Source: Antedon mediterranea
Taxonomy: Eukaryota; Echinodermata; Crinoidea; Comatulida; Antedonidae
Reading direction: 5' to 3'
NCBI RefSeq assembly: GCF_964355755.1
Contig: NC_092676.1
Span: 16,784,288-16,848,287 of the forward strand
DNA length: 64,000 nt
A program made the translations under genes and the position numbers. This document shows positions 12,001-24,149 of this stretch, piece after piece; within the stretch, counting starts at the first letter, position 1, and each line of letters starts with the position of its first letter. Below the pieces are notes generated by a model. It was not told the origin of the DNA. It searched no databases and saw only the letters and a list, made by a program, of their open reading frames with translations.

Positions 12001-15000
12001 GAATTATTAATTGGAACATTAAGTTCCTAGTACTACAGTAGGTGTGATATCACTATATGATATAATAGTCTAGTTTAATAATGTATTAACGTTGAGTTAG
12101 TAACCTACCCAACGAAGCAATTGATAAAAATGTACCACGTTCATCCACTTCTGACCAAGTATCTGTTATCACTAACATTGGTGAAAGAGTGAAACCCTGT
12201 AAACAGATTAGATTCAATTTTTGCATCAATTATAATCATAATGTCTTGTTTATATGAAATATATATATAGGATAACATAATCCTTATGTTATAAGATGTA
12301 TCATCATCTTCCCATCATCATCATCATCATCATCATTACAATCATTATTATCATTAACTTTATCATCATTAATAATAATAATTCAAAGTTTTATCATAAA
12401 GTATCGTGTGTTAGTGTTTTTAATCAAACGATATTATTACCTGTCCTATTCCATCAATAATTCTGGTAAATATTAGAAAGCCTACTCCAATGCTGGCAGC
12501 TGGTGGTGAAACTATCATAGCTATAGATGACATTAAGATTCCCGCCATAAAAACAGAAATACCGTCAAAGTGTCGTAATAGCCAACCACCAACAGCGGGA
12601 GATACTGCATAGCCATAGTAAAAAGACCCTAATATCGCTTGTTGTGTTTCCATATCCCAGTAAAACACAGTCCCCTGTAAATAGAATAATAATTATTATT
12701 TAAATAATAATAATAATTATTATCTGTTTATTTATTAGTATGACCGGTCCTCCACTCGCCGCGAACCAAAGAGTTTAACGAACAAAGTAAATTGAGTGAA
12801 ACAATTAGTTATGATTTGAATTGCAAATGTTTATCTAGTTTGTATTAACAATAAACAGTTGTGAATTTTAGATAGACACACATTTACCTTTGTGGTTTCC
12901 TGCAGTTTATAGCTTGTCGAATTTAGTCCCGTTATGTGATTTTCTGGATATACCATAGCTATTATTGCAATACTCCAGTTCATTCTGTTAGCAAAGACCA
13001 ACGTATTGCCAAGACAACATACAGACAGAATCACATACCGAAACTTTATTCTGCTCAACGAATCTACAACATTGAAAACAATAAAGCATAATGTATTGAA
13101 ACTTTATGATGAATGATTTCTACCAACCTAAATCATAGTACAACAGCGATCATTTAAAACACATGTTCTCAAAACATTAAGGAACAAGTGATGTGATGAG
13201 CTACAAAACTCGAAGGAAATTGAAGAAAAAGTGGAAAGGTATTTAATAAAACAGTAAAAGAAGTACTTGGGTATAAGAAGAAGTGCCAACAGCAATGAAT
13301 AAGCAAGGATTTATGTGAGTTATTTGAAGAAAGAGGAAATTGGAAGGACAGCGTTGAATTAAGAGTACCGGTACCGAAACAAAGGTAAATAAGTAAAGGG
13401 AAGAATGAGAAAAGGTAAGAGAATATGGGTAAATTATCTAGTCCAGTCAGATGAGAAATTGATGAAGTTGAATATCCATAAAGAGAGAGAAAGAGACATA
13501 AAGGCAGCCTTAAATCAAATAAAGAATGGAAATCTAGTGGCTAAGATAACATTACAGTTGAATTATTGAAAGCATTTTAGGACAGTGAAGAAGTTCCAAA
13601 ATCATTGAAACAACAATAACGTATTGTTAAAATACGATAAATACGAATAGAACCAAACCAGAAAAGAAAGACATTCGTTTTTTCCAGTGGCCATCCGACT
13701 CTTAAATTCTTGAACTTTGACTCTTATTATATTGTACTGTGTATTGTGATTTGTGTATATTTTGTAAGATCATTTTAATCCAGACCTTTTTAATTGAATT
13801 GTCCCGTGTGGAATGATTAAAGAATTTTGAATTGAATTGAACAGAATTTAATTACGATATGGAAATGGATAGGGCATGTGCTAAGAATAGACGATACCAC
13901 CAGCAGCGACTCTGTATAACAGCATTGGCATGGAAACCAGAAAGACGAAGGAAAGTTACTCCACAGAAGACAGTGGAGAATGAAAGGAAAGCCAAACGAG
14001 TTGACAGAAACAGAAGGAGCTGGAAATATTGGTGTGGTGTAGTAGAGATTTAAAATGTAGCTCTAAATACTTGACCTGAATAGCCATTTTGACCTTTGAC
14101 ATTGATATGCTCTACCTAGATAACGACTGTCCGTAATATATACAATGTATTAACTTCCCGTAAGACGTTATTAACTAAAGCCTGGTTTCCATTAAAATCG
14201 CTACAGCGTTTCCATTAAAATCGCTACACGCGCAGATGTCGCCGACGCAATCGGGAAGGCTCCCCGATTCATCGCAGTCAAATCGGTAAAGTTCAACCAT
14301 GTTCAACTTTGCCGATTTTTATACGCGTACTAGATCCCCGATAAACTCTAGCGTTTCCATAGAATCGCTACGCTCTGTCGTTTAGCGATTTTATGGAAAC
14401 CAGGCTTTACACAATACTGGATGTGTTGAATGTGTTTAGCTTACCCTCTATTCTGAAAATGTGACTTACCATCATTTTTTAAAATCGGTTGATTCTCACT
14501 CTCTTCTTGGTGGTTGTACATATCACCAAACCTTTCAAACTGTATAATTATTATCAACCATATAGAAATTATGTACAAACAGCAAATTGTAATTTAATTC
14601 TAAACCGGTCGATGGTCAACAACTTTTCGGGATCGATTTATTGAATGTTTGCCGAGCAGTTGAACAAAAAGTGTGAAGAGGCTTTTGTGTATTGTTTAGT
14701 GTATCGGCAGTTTTATAACCAATCCAAAGACTGGAATGAACCGTGATTTCCCTTAGTGTCTAATTTTCTTCACGTCATTGCACATTGCACATCCAAAGAA
14801 ATTGGAATCAAGTGTGATTTCCCTTTTTGTTTGTCAAACCATGGGGTCCACGGCAAAGGACAACATATCATGGGAAGTTTTCAGAATGAACTTTCTAGAG
14901 TCCCTCAAAGCTCAGTAGGTGGTGGTGCCGTCTACACTTCTTGAAACCGGTCTCTCGTCAATCTCTAGTAGTTTAATTTCGTTTTATTTATTTTTTCTTT

Positions 15001-18000
15001 TATTAGTAAAGTATATTTCATAATCTTGATATCTTAACATATTCATTAACATGTTCATTTCTTAGAGTATTTATTTCTTAGAGTATTCATTTTTCTTAAC
15101 GTATTCTTTCTTAACACATTCATTTTCTCTAACATTTATTCATTTCTTAACATAGGTCATAATTTAAGCAAAATAATTTCTTAACGTAATCATATTTTTG
15201 CATATTTATTTCTTAGGGTAATCATATTTTAGCGTATTCATTTTTTGTATATTCATTTCTTAACATATTTATTTCTTAACCTTGTCATAATCATATTCAT
15301 CATTTTCATTTCTTTACATGTTCATTTCATCATCATAAACTTAGGAGTGTTAATTCTTTGGTTATTTTTTAAGCATATTTAATTCTTAACGTATCCATTT
15401 CTTAACGTATTCATTTTTTAACACATCCTTTTCTTGACAAATTCTTTTCTTAACGCGTGGCTTTCTTAACGTATTCATTATCAAAGTAGGCCTATATTCA
15501 CTTCTTAACATATTAATTCCTTAACATAGATATAATCTTAGCGTGTATCATTTCTTAACATATTTATTTCTTAACGTAACTATCTATTTCTTAACACATT
15601 CTTTTCTTAATGCATTCTTTTCTTTACGCATTCATTTCTTAACGTATTCATTTTCGAAGTAAAAGCCTATTCATGGTTCTTTTTATAATTATAATCTTAG
15701 CGTGATTGTTTTCTTAACATATATTCATTTCTTAACTATTCATTTATTAGCATATTAACGTCCAGTGAAGTGTTTCGTTTTATTGATATTTTTAGTATTT
15801 CCTGATTTGTTGTTTCATAATTGGTTGTGTTTCAGCTCTATTTTGTACCCTTTGCAATTTTAAAATATGGGCGTTTGAACCAGTACCCCAGACTGTTGAA
15901 CAATAGTCAATATGTGATAAAAATAGAGCATTGTATAATCTTTTAATAATTTTAGGAGATGTAAAACTTTTCAATCTATAAAACAGATGTAGAATTTTTG
16001 ATAGTTTTGCACATATAGAATAAATATGTACTTTCCATGAAAGTTGTTCATCAAATGTAAGTCCCAAATATTTGAACGTTTCAACTTTCTCAATCGGAAT
16101 GTTATCAAAAATTACTGTTTCATCTGTTGTTTTATTAACACGTGCATGAGTACCAAAAAGCATGTATTTGGTTTTATCAATGTTTAGAGTTAATTTATGT
16201 TTATCTAACCATTGTTTTACATTTTCTAACTGTTCAGTTAAAACTGTTGTAAGCTCTTCATTTGATTTACATGCATAAAAAAGTGCAGTGTCGTCTGCAT
16301 AGAGGACTGTTTTACAAATCCCATCAACACTATCATGTAAGTCATTTATGTATAAAATAAACAACAAAGAGCCAAGAATTGAGCCTTGTGGTACCCCATA
16401 GTTGACATTTAAAATTTCAGATTTTTTTCCATTAAAATTAACAAATTGTTTGCGATTTTTTAAATAATTACTGAACCCTGCAAGCTCAGTGTTTATCATT
16501 CCAAAGGTGTATAATTTACGTAATAAAATATCGTGGTCTACCGTATCAAACGCCTTTTTTAGGTCAAGAAAAATTGCTCCAGTTACCAAGCCATTATCAA
16601 TATTTTTATATATATAATTGCATACATCTATCAGTGGAGTAGAAGTTGAATGTAACGACCTAAAACCAGATTGCTTTTAACATAATAAATTAAACTCATT
16701 TATATGATTCATAACTTGATTATGGATGCATCTTTCAAAAACTTTCATAACAATAGGTATAACAGATATTGGACGGTAGTTGTTAAGTTCATGTTTACAT
16801 CCTCCTTTATAAAGCGGAGTAACCTTAGCACATTTCCATTCACTTGGAATAACACCAGATCTTAATGACCAGTTAAACAAAAAGGCAAGACTTTGAGAAA
16901 TTTGTGAAGATGCAATGTTAAGTAACCTAGCGGAAATCCCATCAATTCCAGTAGCTTTTCCAATTTCTAACTTTTCCAACAAAGCTTCAATTTCATTTCC
17001 ATTAATATCTTTAAAGTTGAAACGACAATGTCGTGTAGAATAGTTATGTAGCGAATGGTTTTAGTAAATATAATGGGCCTTGTAGGCACCAGTTTATATC
17101 TTCAACTTTGATTAAATTTAAATTACGGAACAGGGGGATGAATGTGAGCGAGGTGGAGAGCCAGTTATAATCCTGATAGCCTTTGTTTGAAATCCGACCG
17201 TCGTGCCTATCTACAAAATATTGGACAAGGTTTTCACATCTCGTCATATCTTACATGACCAGATGTGTATAACAAGACCATTGGATTTATTAGATCCATC
17301 TCTGGCCAGATCTGTCCAACAGTACAGTAATCCTACTGAAACTGTACAAAGCACTTGTTCTGCCTCTACTCGTGTATTGTTGCATTGTATACCCATATCG
17401 CTCTAGGACAATATACAGAGAAGGGCAACTCTAATTATTTTGCATCGACGTCGACTTCAACAGTCATATAACCGGAGACTTCTTCGGCCAGAAATGATGG
17501 AATTTAAATGAGGCCTACCTCAGCGATTTTATAAGAATCCTATTTGTATGTAAAGCATTGCACATGAACAATGAATAGGCCTACTGATTAATATTAACTA
17601 TCCAGGAAACATTTAAAAGGCTCTGACTGATTACTTACATGTACTATAGTTGTATTATCCAATACTTCACATCTTAATTCTATTAATGACCAATTAATAT
17701 TGTATTATTGACATGTTTTAACTGCCGACTGATTGACAGAGTTCAACGTGCATGTCCCTCTAATGCACGTTGTAACTTTCTGATGCGCACAATCACAATT
17801 TTTCTTTAGAGTCTTTTTTATTTTCGTAAAATCTTGACTTTTTTACAGTCAATAAAGTTCCATATCCAGTATTGCTTTAATTTTTTAGCTTACATATATT
17901 TAAAAGTGAAGGATACTTCGTGTATAACAAAATTAACGGCCGTAAATAGTTCCAAAGTATATTCTTGACGATTTATTTTTATTTTTACTTTTATTATACT

Positions 18001-19241
18001 TACTCATCTCATGCGAACTAGTATATTATTAGTCCGGTGGCGGGGGTAGGTATAACCACATGAAAAGGGACAAATTGCCATCCAACTTTTCTAGACCAGA
18101 CAAGATTACGAATCTGGAAGGTAATTGATCAGGATAGGAAGCGTTTTCGAGATATAAAAGGTCAAAGTTCAAAATTGACCAATTACAACAATGTATTATA
18201 TATATGTATTAAAACCAATTTATTTTAACACAATTTGGTCTTTTCTTAAATTGTTATGATTATATGTATCTATTCAATCACCTTATGATAAAAAAAATCC
18301 TTCGCGATTAAGGGTCAAATGTCAATATTGACCAATCATAGAACTTACCTATAAAACCAAATAAAAACTAACAATTAACATAACATTTGATGTTTGCTCA
18401 TCCTGTTAATCAATACATCATTTAAAAGAGCACATACATAATTTCATCAGTTGACATAAGGTCAAAGGTTAACATTTCAATATGCGTATTAGGTAGTCTG
18501 TACTAAATAAATGCAAAGTTGTCAAAACTATGCCATTTTCATTATATTATTTGTAATAGTATCTGCCCTTCTGTCTCCTGTACAGGTAAGATATAATGAT
18601 TATTCATGTTTTAAAAATAAATACCGTAGTAGGGACAGAATGATGTGTAGAGTGGGTCTTTTTTTTTATTCAAGAAATGCTGTAGAGTGAGGTACAATAA
18701 TATATTATATTAGTATAGCATTTCAACGATCATTGCTCATTGCGCTGTTGCACTTTTCAAACATGCTTGACATCCATCAGTGCTGCAAATTCTGTTCAAA
18801 ACTAAGAATACTAGTACACCAGCGGAGAATCCGTTCCCCGAAAAGTACAATGTTCTTCAAAGAGCAGCCTTTTTTGCACACGGGCCTACGGGTTATAGGC
18901 TTAGCCCTTACCACCACAGTTAGCCTCGAACCCTTGTCATAAAGCTATATTACTAGGGTTTCACTCTCTTAGCCGCTCGGCCACTCACTCTTAAATTCAA
19001 ATTAAACACACCACGAGCTAGATTAAAGATTAAAAGCAATCCGTTTTCTAAACACCAACCAACATTGCCTTGTAAAAGAATCTAACATCTAACATCAATC
19101 TAATATGTAAGTAATAATACCCAAACGTTCTACGCTAAGTAAATGATAGATATCAACACCATGCTTTAAATTATCTTATACAGTACTGTACCTACCATTA
19201 TTCTGCAAAATTGGTTGTTTTTCCCTGTTCTGGTTTGCCAT
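9090..19241 (-). CDS. SLC17-type major facilitator carrier (sialin/VGLUT superfamily), 10 exons
   Basis: Exons in transcription order: 19241-19196, 13063-12888, 12674-12441, 12196-12109, 11772-11677, 11163-11075, 10443-10291, 10052-9920, 9776-9535, 9242-9090. All junctions are AG/GT and every phase fits, giving 1410 bases and 469 residues, usual for SLC17. TM1 carries NRMNWSIAIIAMV. A luminal loop with an NST sequon follows, then WDMETQQAILGSFYYGYAV, PAVGGWL, RIIDGIGQG and DERGTFLSIASLG. Later come LGGWPSTFYVYG, DVPWKKLIMSGPV, NANVSDFAPLHSGVISGI and the tail SGETQEWANP, all family landmarks. SLC17 proteins move organic anions (sialate, glutamate, nucleotides, urate or phosphate-coupled anions) across lysosomal, vesicular or plasma membranes. 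The substrate here cannot be told. The stop overlaps an AATAAA (9094-9089). A second possible first exon exists at 14521-14470. Confidence 0.9.
12300..12395. repeat. Degenerate ATC/ATT trinucleotide microsatellite
   Basis: Runs of catcatcat and attattatc in an intron of the SLC17-type gene. Confidence 0.85.
13186..14056 (+). mobile_element. Decayed non-LTR retrotransposon, sense opposite to host gene
   Basis: Two broken pieces read like parts of an RTE/Tx1-type LINE polyprotein. At 13190-13620 there are stop-ridden fragments such as DIKAALNQIKNGN, which matches the start of the reverse transcriptase region (an i..A...lKn.KA pattern). At 13880-14050 a frame reads TALAWKPERRRK..P..TVENERKA, the C-terminal tail pattern of such elements. 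The central catalytic part is missing, and another element tail lies between the pieces. Family assignment is from memory of motifs and is tentative. Confidence 0.55.
13640..13842 (+). mobile_element. 3' end of a second LINE, ending in a short tandem tail
   Basis: The segment holds a remnant gtggccatccgactcttaaa, then a TG-rich untranslated stretch, gtcccgtgtggaatgattaa, and stops in attgaattgaa repeats. This is the usual layout of CR1/L2-like 3' ends. It separates the two pieces of the decayed LINE around it. Confidence 0.5.
14180..14405. mobile_element. MITE with GCCTGGTTTCCAT inverted ends
   Basis: The left end gcctggtttccattaaaat and the right end attttatggaaaccaggc are inverted matches; the interior is itself partly palindromic (tcgctac..cgctac). 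No coding capacity. The tip GCCTGGTTTCCA resembles GCTTGGTTCCCA of the two elements near 43.2-43.7 kb, suggesting one superfamily. Located in intron 1 of the SLC17-type gene. Confidence 0.75.
14470..14521 (-). CDS. Alternative first coding exon of the SLC17-type gene
   Basis: The ATG at 14521-14519 opens MYNHQEESENQPILKND and the exon stops at a good donor (G|gtaagt) in phase 1. The exon at 19241-19196 opens MANQNREKQPILQNN and also stops in phase 1 at G|gtaggt. Either can join the exon at 13063 and recreate an Asp codon there. The shared QPIL-N core and the shared gatATG context show that they are duplicates. Both supply the cytosolic N-terminus ahead of TM1, where sorting signals of the dileucine kind lie in SLC17 proteins. 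Alternatively this is an internal exon using the acceptor-like tatacag at 14541-14535. Confidence 0.6.
14990..15770. repeat. Degenerate minisatellite of about 16-18 bp
   Basis: Variants of cttaacatattcatttctta recur dozens of times with drifting spacing. It directly follows the 3' side of the minus-strand LINE at 15792-17046, so it may be an expanded LINE tail. Confidence 0.75.
15792..17046 (-). pseudogene. 5'-truncated non-LTR retrotransposon reverse transcriptase
   Basis: A single frame runs through the segment, broken by one TAA at 16679-16677. Motifs in order: GKATGIDGIS (motif 1 region), NNYRPISVIP, FLDLKKAFDTVDH (catalytic Asp block), GVPQGSILGSLLFILYINDL, LYADDTALF (YADD active site), KTKYMLFG, FKYLGLTFDEQLSW and SHIDYCSTVWG. 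This is the fingers-palm-thumb of a CR1/L2/jockey-like reverse transcriptase. There is no endonuclease domain, and the frame leaves the consensus right after LQRVQNRA, so both ends are cut. The nonsense codon and truncation mark a dead copy, although the rest is well kept and therefore fairly young. Confidence 0.9.
17190..17560 (+). mobile_element. LINE reverse-transcriptase thumb fragment, frameshifted
   Basis: Reading across frames gives LLKLYKALVLPLLVYCCIVY, the thumb pattern of LINE reverse transcriptases, followed by a decayed Q.R...RR...LLRPEMMEF piece. It lies opposite in strand to the LINE ending at 17046, so two unrelated insertions face each other. Confidence 0.45.
18140..18500. repeat. 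Threefold degenerate repeat of about 148 bp
   Basis: aaaggtcaaagttcaaaattgacc (split here as aaggtcaaag and caaaattgacc) near 18156 is echoed at 18306 (agggtcaaatgtcaatattg) and 18457 (aaggtcaaaggttaac). Copies are strongly diverged. No coding capacity. Confidence 0.45.
19196..19241 (-). CDS. Distal first coding exon of the SLC17-type gene
   Basis: The ATG at 19241-19239 gives MANQNREKQPILQNN with donor G|gtaggt. It is spliced in the model to 13063 across a 6.1-kb intron filled with LINE relics. It is the partner of the similar exon at 14521-14470. Confidence 0.65.
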
Positions 19242-20111
19242 ATCAAAATGATTTAATAATTGATGTGTATCACGAAGAACTGTCTGGACTCTGTATGTAA
19301 CTGTATACACTAACTTTCACTATTTATTTAATTTAATAGAATATTCCAGTTGAATAAACCTATTATTACAAAAGCTTTCATCTTACATTTGGCTATTGTT
19401 AAACAACGTTATTAAGTTTTTTTTTAAACCAAGTTTAAGGTTGGAATTATATATTCATATATAAAGGTATGGGCAAACATATCTTGACTATTATTCCAAG
19501 GTATAGAACCCAGTGTTATTATTACCAAAGTTTATATGGCACTTAAAGAAGAAGTGAAGCGAAGAACAATATATATTTGTATAGCGTAGGCTTCGTCGAA
19601 GATGACTGTTCGTAACTTTAATCGTGAATCCGTGATAGGTATATACGTCCACATGAAGATATTCATAGATAATATAATGAAAACAAGCACTAAAATTGGA
19701 TTTCAACATATGTTTATTACTAGTTTTACTTGATCTACATTTTAATCAGAACAAAATTTACTCTTGGTCATATTTAAGTTTAACAGCAATAATAACAGGG
19801 TAATTATTTATAAATTCTGTATTTATTTAGACTACTGTAATTGTATAATGAAGTTACGAATGAATGACTCTGAATGGGTAATTTAGGCAAATGTTCGTCC
19901 ATAAGAGAATTAATTCATGGTTAAAGGAGAGAGATATAAAAGTAATACCTCCCTGGTTAAAGCTTGCAATACTGTTCAGTCTTTGTGTGGAGTTGTTTTC
20001 TGTTATAAGAAAAAAAATTCTGAAATATGACGTGATTTGAACTTAATTAAGGCAATGGGATTTGTAGCCGAGTATCTAATCAAGTTAAGTAGGCCTAATA
20101 TTAAAGGTGTT

Positions 20112-23100
20112 TTACCAATAGCAAGTTAATCTGCATACGTAACTGCATCCATAATACGAACAATAATAACCACATCTAACGTAACAATCGCGTTTCTCAC
20201 GCGTTTCCTGCTCTTCAAATTCAGCATGCACTTCAGACCAAAGTATGTTTTTTACACCGTTACAAACGCGTTTCATTTGATCAGTTGCTGTGTGACTAAA
20301 GTACTGTTTGTTAATTTCTGAGACTGATTCCAATCTGTATTTAAACAGCTCTGAAGGAGATCCATGCTCCTGTGTAGAAAATAAATTAGAAATACGGAAT
20401 AATTGTATACAAAATAAAGTATGTAGGCTTAATTTGTTTGTCGAATAAACGAGTTAAACATTGTTACAGTTCCCGTATAGATTACACTTTCCTACGAAAG
20501 CTTTCGAATAAATAATAATAATAACCTCAGAATGACCGTGATTATTAGTAAGTGTGGTTAAATCATTTTATGGTAAAAAGGAAACCGATTTTTGCTATCC
20601 ATAAATTACTAATAATGTTGGTATTTTGTTATTCCACAGTTAATTTAGCAAAACAATATTGATCAAGAAGTAGTAGTTTTGCTCATACAATGTACAGTAA
20701 TTTATGATTAATAATTCATTCGTTAATGTTTTTTTTATTCGGACATTGAAAATAAAATAATACAATGCAAGCAAAAATAGAATAGGCCAAAATTAGCATG
20801 CACGCTTTATGAAACCCTTCCCACGAAACAGAAAAAGAATCAAACCTAAAACATACCGTAAAAAAAGACGGCAAAAAGTAAATAACAAGTTTTATAAATA
20901 TATCTATATATAAATTTACGTAAGGGCAAAATTCGGTAAATCGCGCCTTACTTCTAGAATTTTTACTCGATGGTATATAAAGTTGGTTCGTACTTTCGGT
21001 ACTGATTTTAAGCACCTGATGTAACCCTGTTTACTAATTAAATTAAGTTAGATAATAAGTTATTGACGGTTAAAACGAATTTAGGTTCCAAGATTTGCCC
21101 CAAATAGGGGTGTTTTCCGATCGTGGTATACACTGTCTAATGGATGTCCATCTTGAAAAATACCCGCCACAAAAATGCGAGGAGGCTTCGCATTTTCCTA
21201 TCTCCTCCTACGATAATTGTTTTTAATAGCTGAAAACCGGTTGAACAGCTAGAGTACACCATCATAATGTTGAAGACAGGCCGATTTTCTTTAAAAAATA
21301 CTATTTTGATAGATTTAATATACGATTATACAAATCTATTGATTTGCGATGAATGGAACATCCCAATCTCTCAGTCTGCCAGAGTTTGGTTTAACACAAG
21401 TACTGTAGGTAAATTTATGAGCCCTTGGTTTAACACATACGGTAGGTAAATATATGGGCCCTTTGAGAATAAACTTGCGAGATTGTGGATAGGCTCTACT
21501 GTTAGATATATAAACACATTATTATATACAAATAAACTTTATACTGACAGTTCTTTCTCAACGTTTGTATTAATTAATAATTACCAAATATAAACGTCGT
21601 AGTGGTGTATCGTGACATGGTACTTTAATATTTCAATCGATTATGACAGTGACAGTTTTAACTAAACTAAATAAAGAATGTTCTCTAATATAATTAGGAA
21701 TCTCTTGCTATACACGGGGAAAATTAGTGTACAATGAATATTTAAAATAAATAAATAAATAAATAAAATAAAAAAAGTATTAAATCGCAAATGTTTTACT
21801 GTATTTAGAGGTATATTATTTATAGGCCTATAAAACATGAAAAAAATATTTCGTTACTGAGTGGATAAAGAATATATTTAAAAATTGTTCCTCTTTGTAC
21901 CTATCCGCTTTCCCATCCCTCAACCCTAATGTTACATACAAAACACAAATTGGGTTTCTTTAAATGAGTTCAAATCAAAAACTTGGACTCATTTTGTGAT
22001 AAGTTTCTCCTTCGGAAGTAATTCCCAGGGTGCTAATTTTAGTTGACTACATAAATCATCGTGTCTATTTATTCGTTTCTGTAAACGACAATGTATAGGC
22101 CTATAGTCCTGCGGTACGTACATTTGAAATCGCCAGTTTTGTTACGCTGAAATTACTGTGTATTCGAGAACCATCTGTGGGCACGACCTAGATGGTACGC
22201 GAGCGAAGCGAGCGTACCATCTAGTATTAATAAATAAAGTTATTGTGAGAGATTGTTTTAATATGATCTGATTCCAGGGAAGATTAAAATTACACTCTTC
22301 CCTGGATTACACATTTGTGTTGTTGAATATGCCATTGGTGTTGATGTTCCATTGTAGTTATTCACTTTGACAAAAGAATCGAAAATGGATCTAAAAATGA
22401 ATCTATTTAGATACCTGAAAACTGTAATTTAAAGCAAGAATATAGTCAAATTGGCTTCCTTCTAGCAAATTAATATAAACCATATGACGTACCAGTCTTG
22501 TTGCATTGTATTCTGCAAGGCTGGATATGTAACACTGATCATCATCTCCATATCTATGAACAAGGAGTCCCTGTAAGTGCAAATTAGAAATACCAGTTTG
22601 TTATTTATCAATAAGCATACTACGTACGGTAGTTATACAAGCTTCTGATTATTCCCCTTCTACTCTAAATTCTTGAAATCCTGCATGGATGGTCCCGCAA
22701 TTGTGCACGCGTGCCCGTGTAATTGTTGGAAAATAAATAATGTATGACGTTGGCTAAACTGACACATATGTCTACATAGTTCATAGTTCATTGTATCGTT
22801 GTCCAAAAGGAAATACTGATGATGGTTAACAGTACTCCAAATAGTACCCGATTCTCCTTTAAAAAGAAAAGATGGTGCCTACTTACATGGGTGACATCTG
22901 TGAATACAGTCAATGCACCGTTTCCCCTTTGAGCCTCAACGTCAATAATCTGACCGTCATCAGTGTCTTCGATTGTCTCTACCAACTCTCCTCCGTCAAC
23001 TTCAAACGTCTTTTGTTCCTTCTTCTCAACAATAATACATTTTTTCGTTTTCAGTATAACATTTGTTTTTAGATGGAACGGACAACAACAAAAAATATTA

Positions 23101-23519
23101 AATATGTTTAGAATATTATATTTTTTCCAGCCTTTATGCCATTATTAAAAATCAGATAATATATACAATATTTGATTCTTTAATTATTAATTAGATATTA
23201 TTAAATATTTCAATTTTTAAAATATTTTCCTTCGTCGTTCCAAATTCATGAAATCATCAAAAATGTTACAGTTTGTTTCAAAACCTATTTATATCATGAA
23301 CATATGTGTAATTATGTGAACGATTGTTTGATTATAACGATACTTTTATCGCTCTTGCGAGAGAGCCTTCCGCATTGAAACCAATGATATAATTAATAAT
23401 TAAAAGACTACACAGTGTGATCTTACTTGGAACGGTTTTGAGGCAGGTGTTGGACTTGCTGATGCACCATACATACAACCAATTAAAACGAATACACACA
23501 TTAAATTTACTGCGTCCAT
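20112..23519 (-). CDS. Secreted BRICHOS-domain precursor of a six-cysteine C-terminal peptide
   Basis: Four coding exons, all split in phase 0: 23519-23427, 23024-22887, 22570-22493, 20369-20112; 188 residues. Residues 1-20 are a signal peptide (MDAVNLMCVFVLIGCMYGAS). Residues about 40-140 match BRICHOS: an Asp in VFTDVTHGLLVHRY (D74), a Cys in DDQCYISSL (C90) and a second Cys in MKRVC (C139), the three hallmark residues. Residues 160-163 read REKR, a furin-type site. The last 25 residues (DCYVRC....CRLTCYW) hold six cysteines spaced 3-3-4-3-3, mirror-symmetric about a Tyr-Tyr-Gly turn. That suits a beta-hairpin with three stacked disulfides. In annelid arenicin/alvinellacin precursors the BRICHOS region chaperones such a hairpin, which kills microbes after release. 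That role is inferred here. Unusual: net charge only about +1, seven tyrosines and no obvious cationic patch. Confidence 0.85.
22185..22222. repeat. Stem-loop with GAGCGAAGCGAG loop
   Basis: ctagatggtacgc and gcgtaccatctag are perfect inverted arms around gagcgaagcgag. It lies in the last intron of the BRICHOS gene and looks like the end of a dispersed repeat. Confidence 0.75.
22274..22305. repeat. Stem-loop ccagggaaga / tcttccctgg
   Basis: Ten-base perfect arms around a short AT-rich loop. Nearly the same hairpin occurs at 36081-36111, so it belongs to a dispersed family. Confidence 0.7.
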
Positions 23520-24149
23520 TTTATATCGATCGATAACTGGTATACCTACAACAATAATACCAACACTTTAGTAACTAACAATAAAAACATAAAGCGCTCA
23601 GGAACTGAGACAACTTTGCAAAAATAGTCAATAGGCATGTTTGCAGCAAGAATAATAACTTAAAATTCTATATTCTATAGGCATAGGACAAATTCCAAAC
23701 CCCCCGGTAATACTGTATGTATGTAATAATTAATTTGAAACGATACGATGAGGAAATCTGTGAGAATGAAAAAAAGTCCCTCCAACCGAGATTCGATAAT
23801 GCCTTAATATCAAATGAATCATATATTTACAACAACAGTAATATACTTTTGCTTTGCAAAGCATTTTGCCAAGAAAAAATGCTTTGTAAAAATGAACTGT
23901 ATGAAAATTTGACAGTAAAATAATTCTTCTCAAAATAAATCATCTACCAAACGATGATGTCATAATATTTTAACATTGGAACATTAACGATAAGAAATAA
24001 AATTGTTTGATGATCACAAATGTAATTTCATACCACTGTCTCAAACCTATAAACATGTTGCACTCAAAATACATAAAATCATCGTTGTTATAACCTAAAT
24101 AAGACTGTTATTATACTTTAAAAAAAAAATTGATATTCATATTTCTCTA

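Noticed and set aside
20716-21015. 99-residue minus-strand frame with a hydrophobic middle, considered as an extra exon of the BRICHOS gene
   Set aside because: Not bounded by fitting splice sites, and the four-exon model is already complete and in phase.
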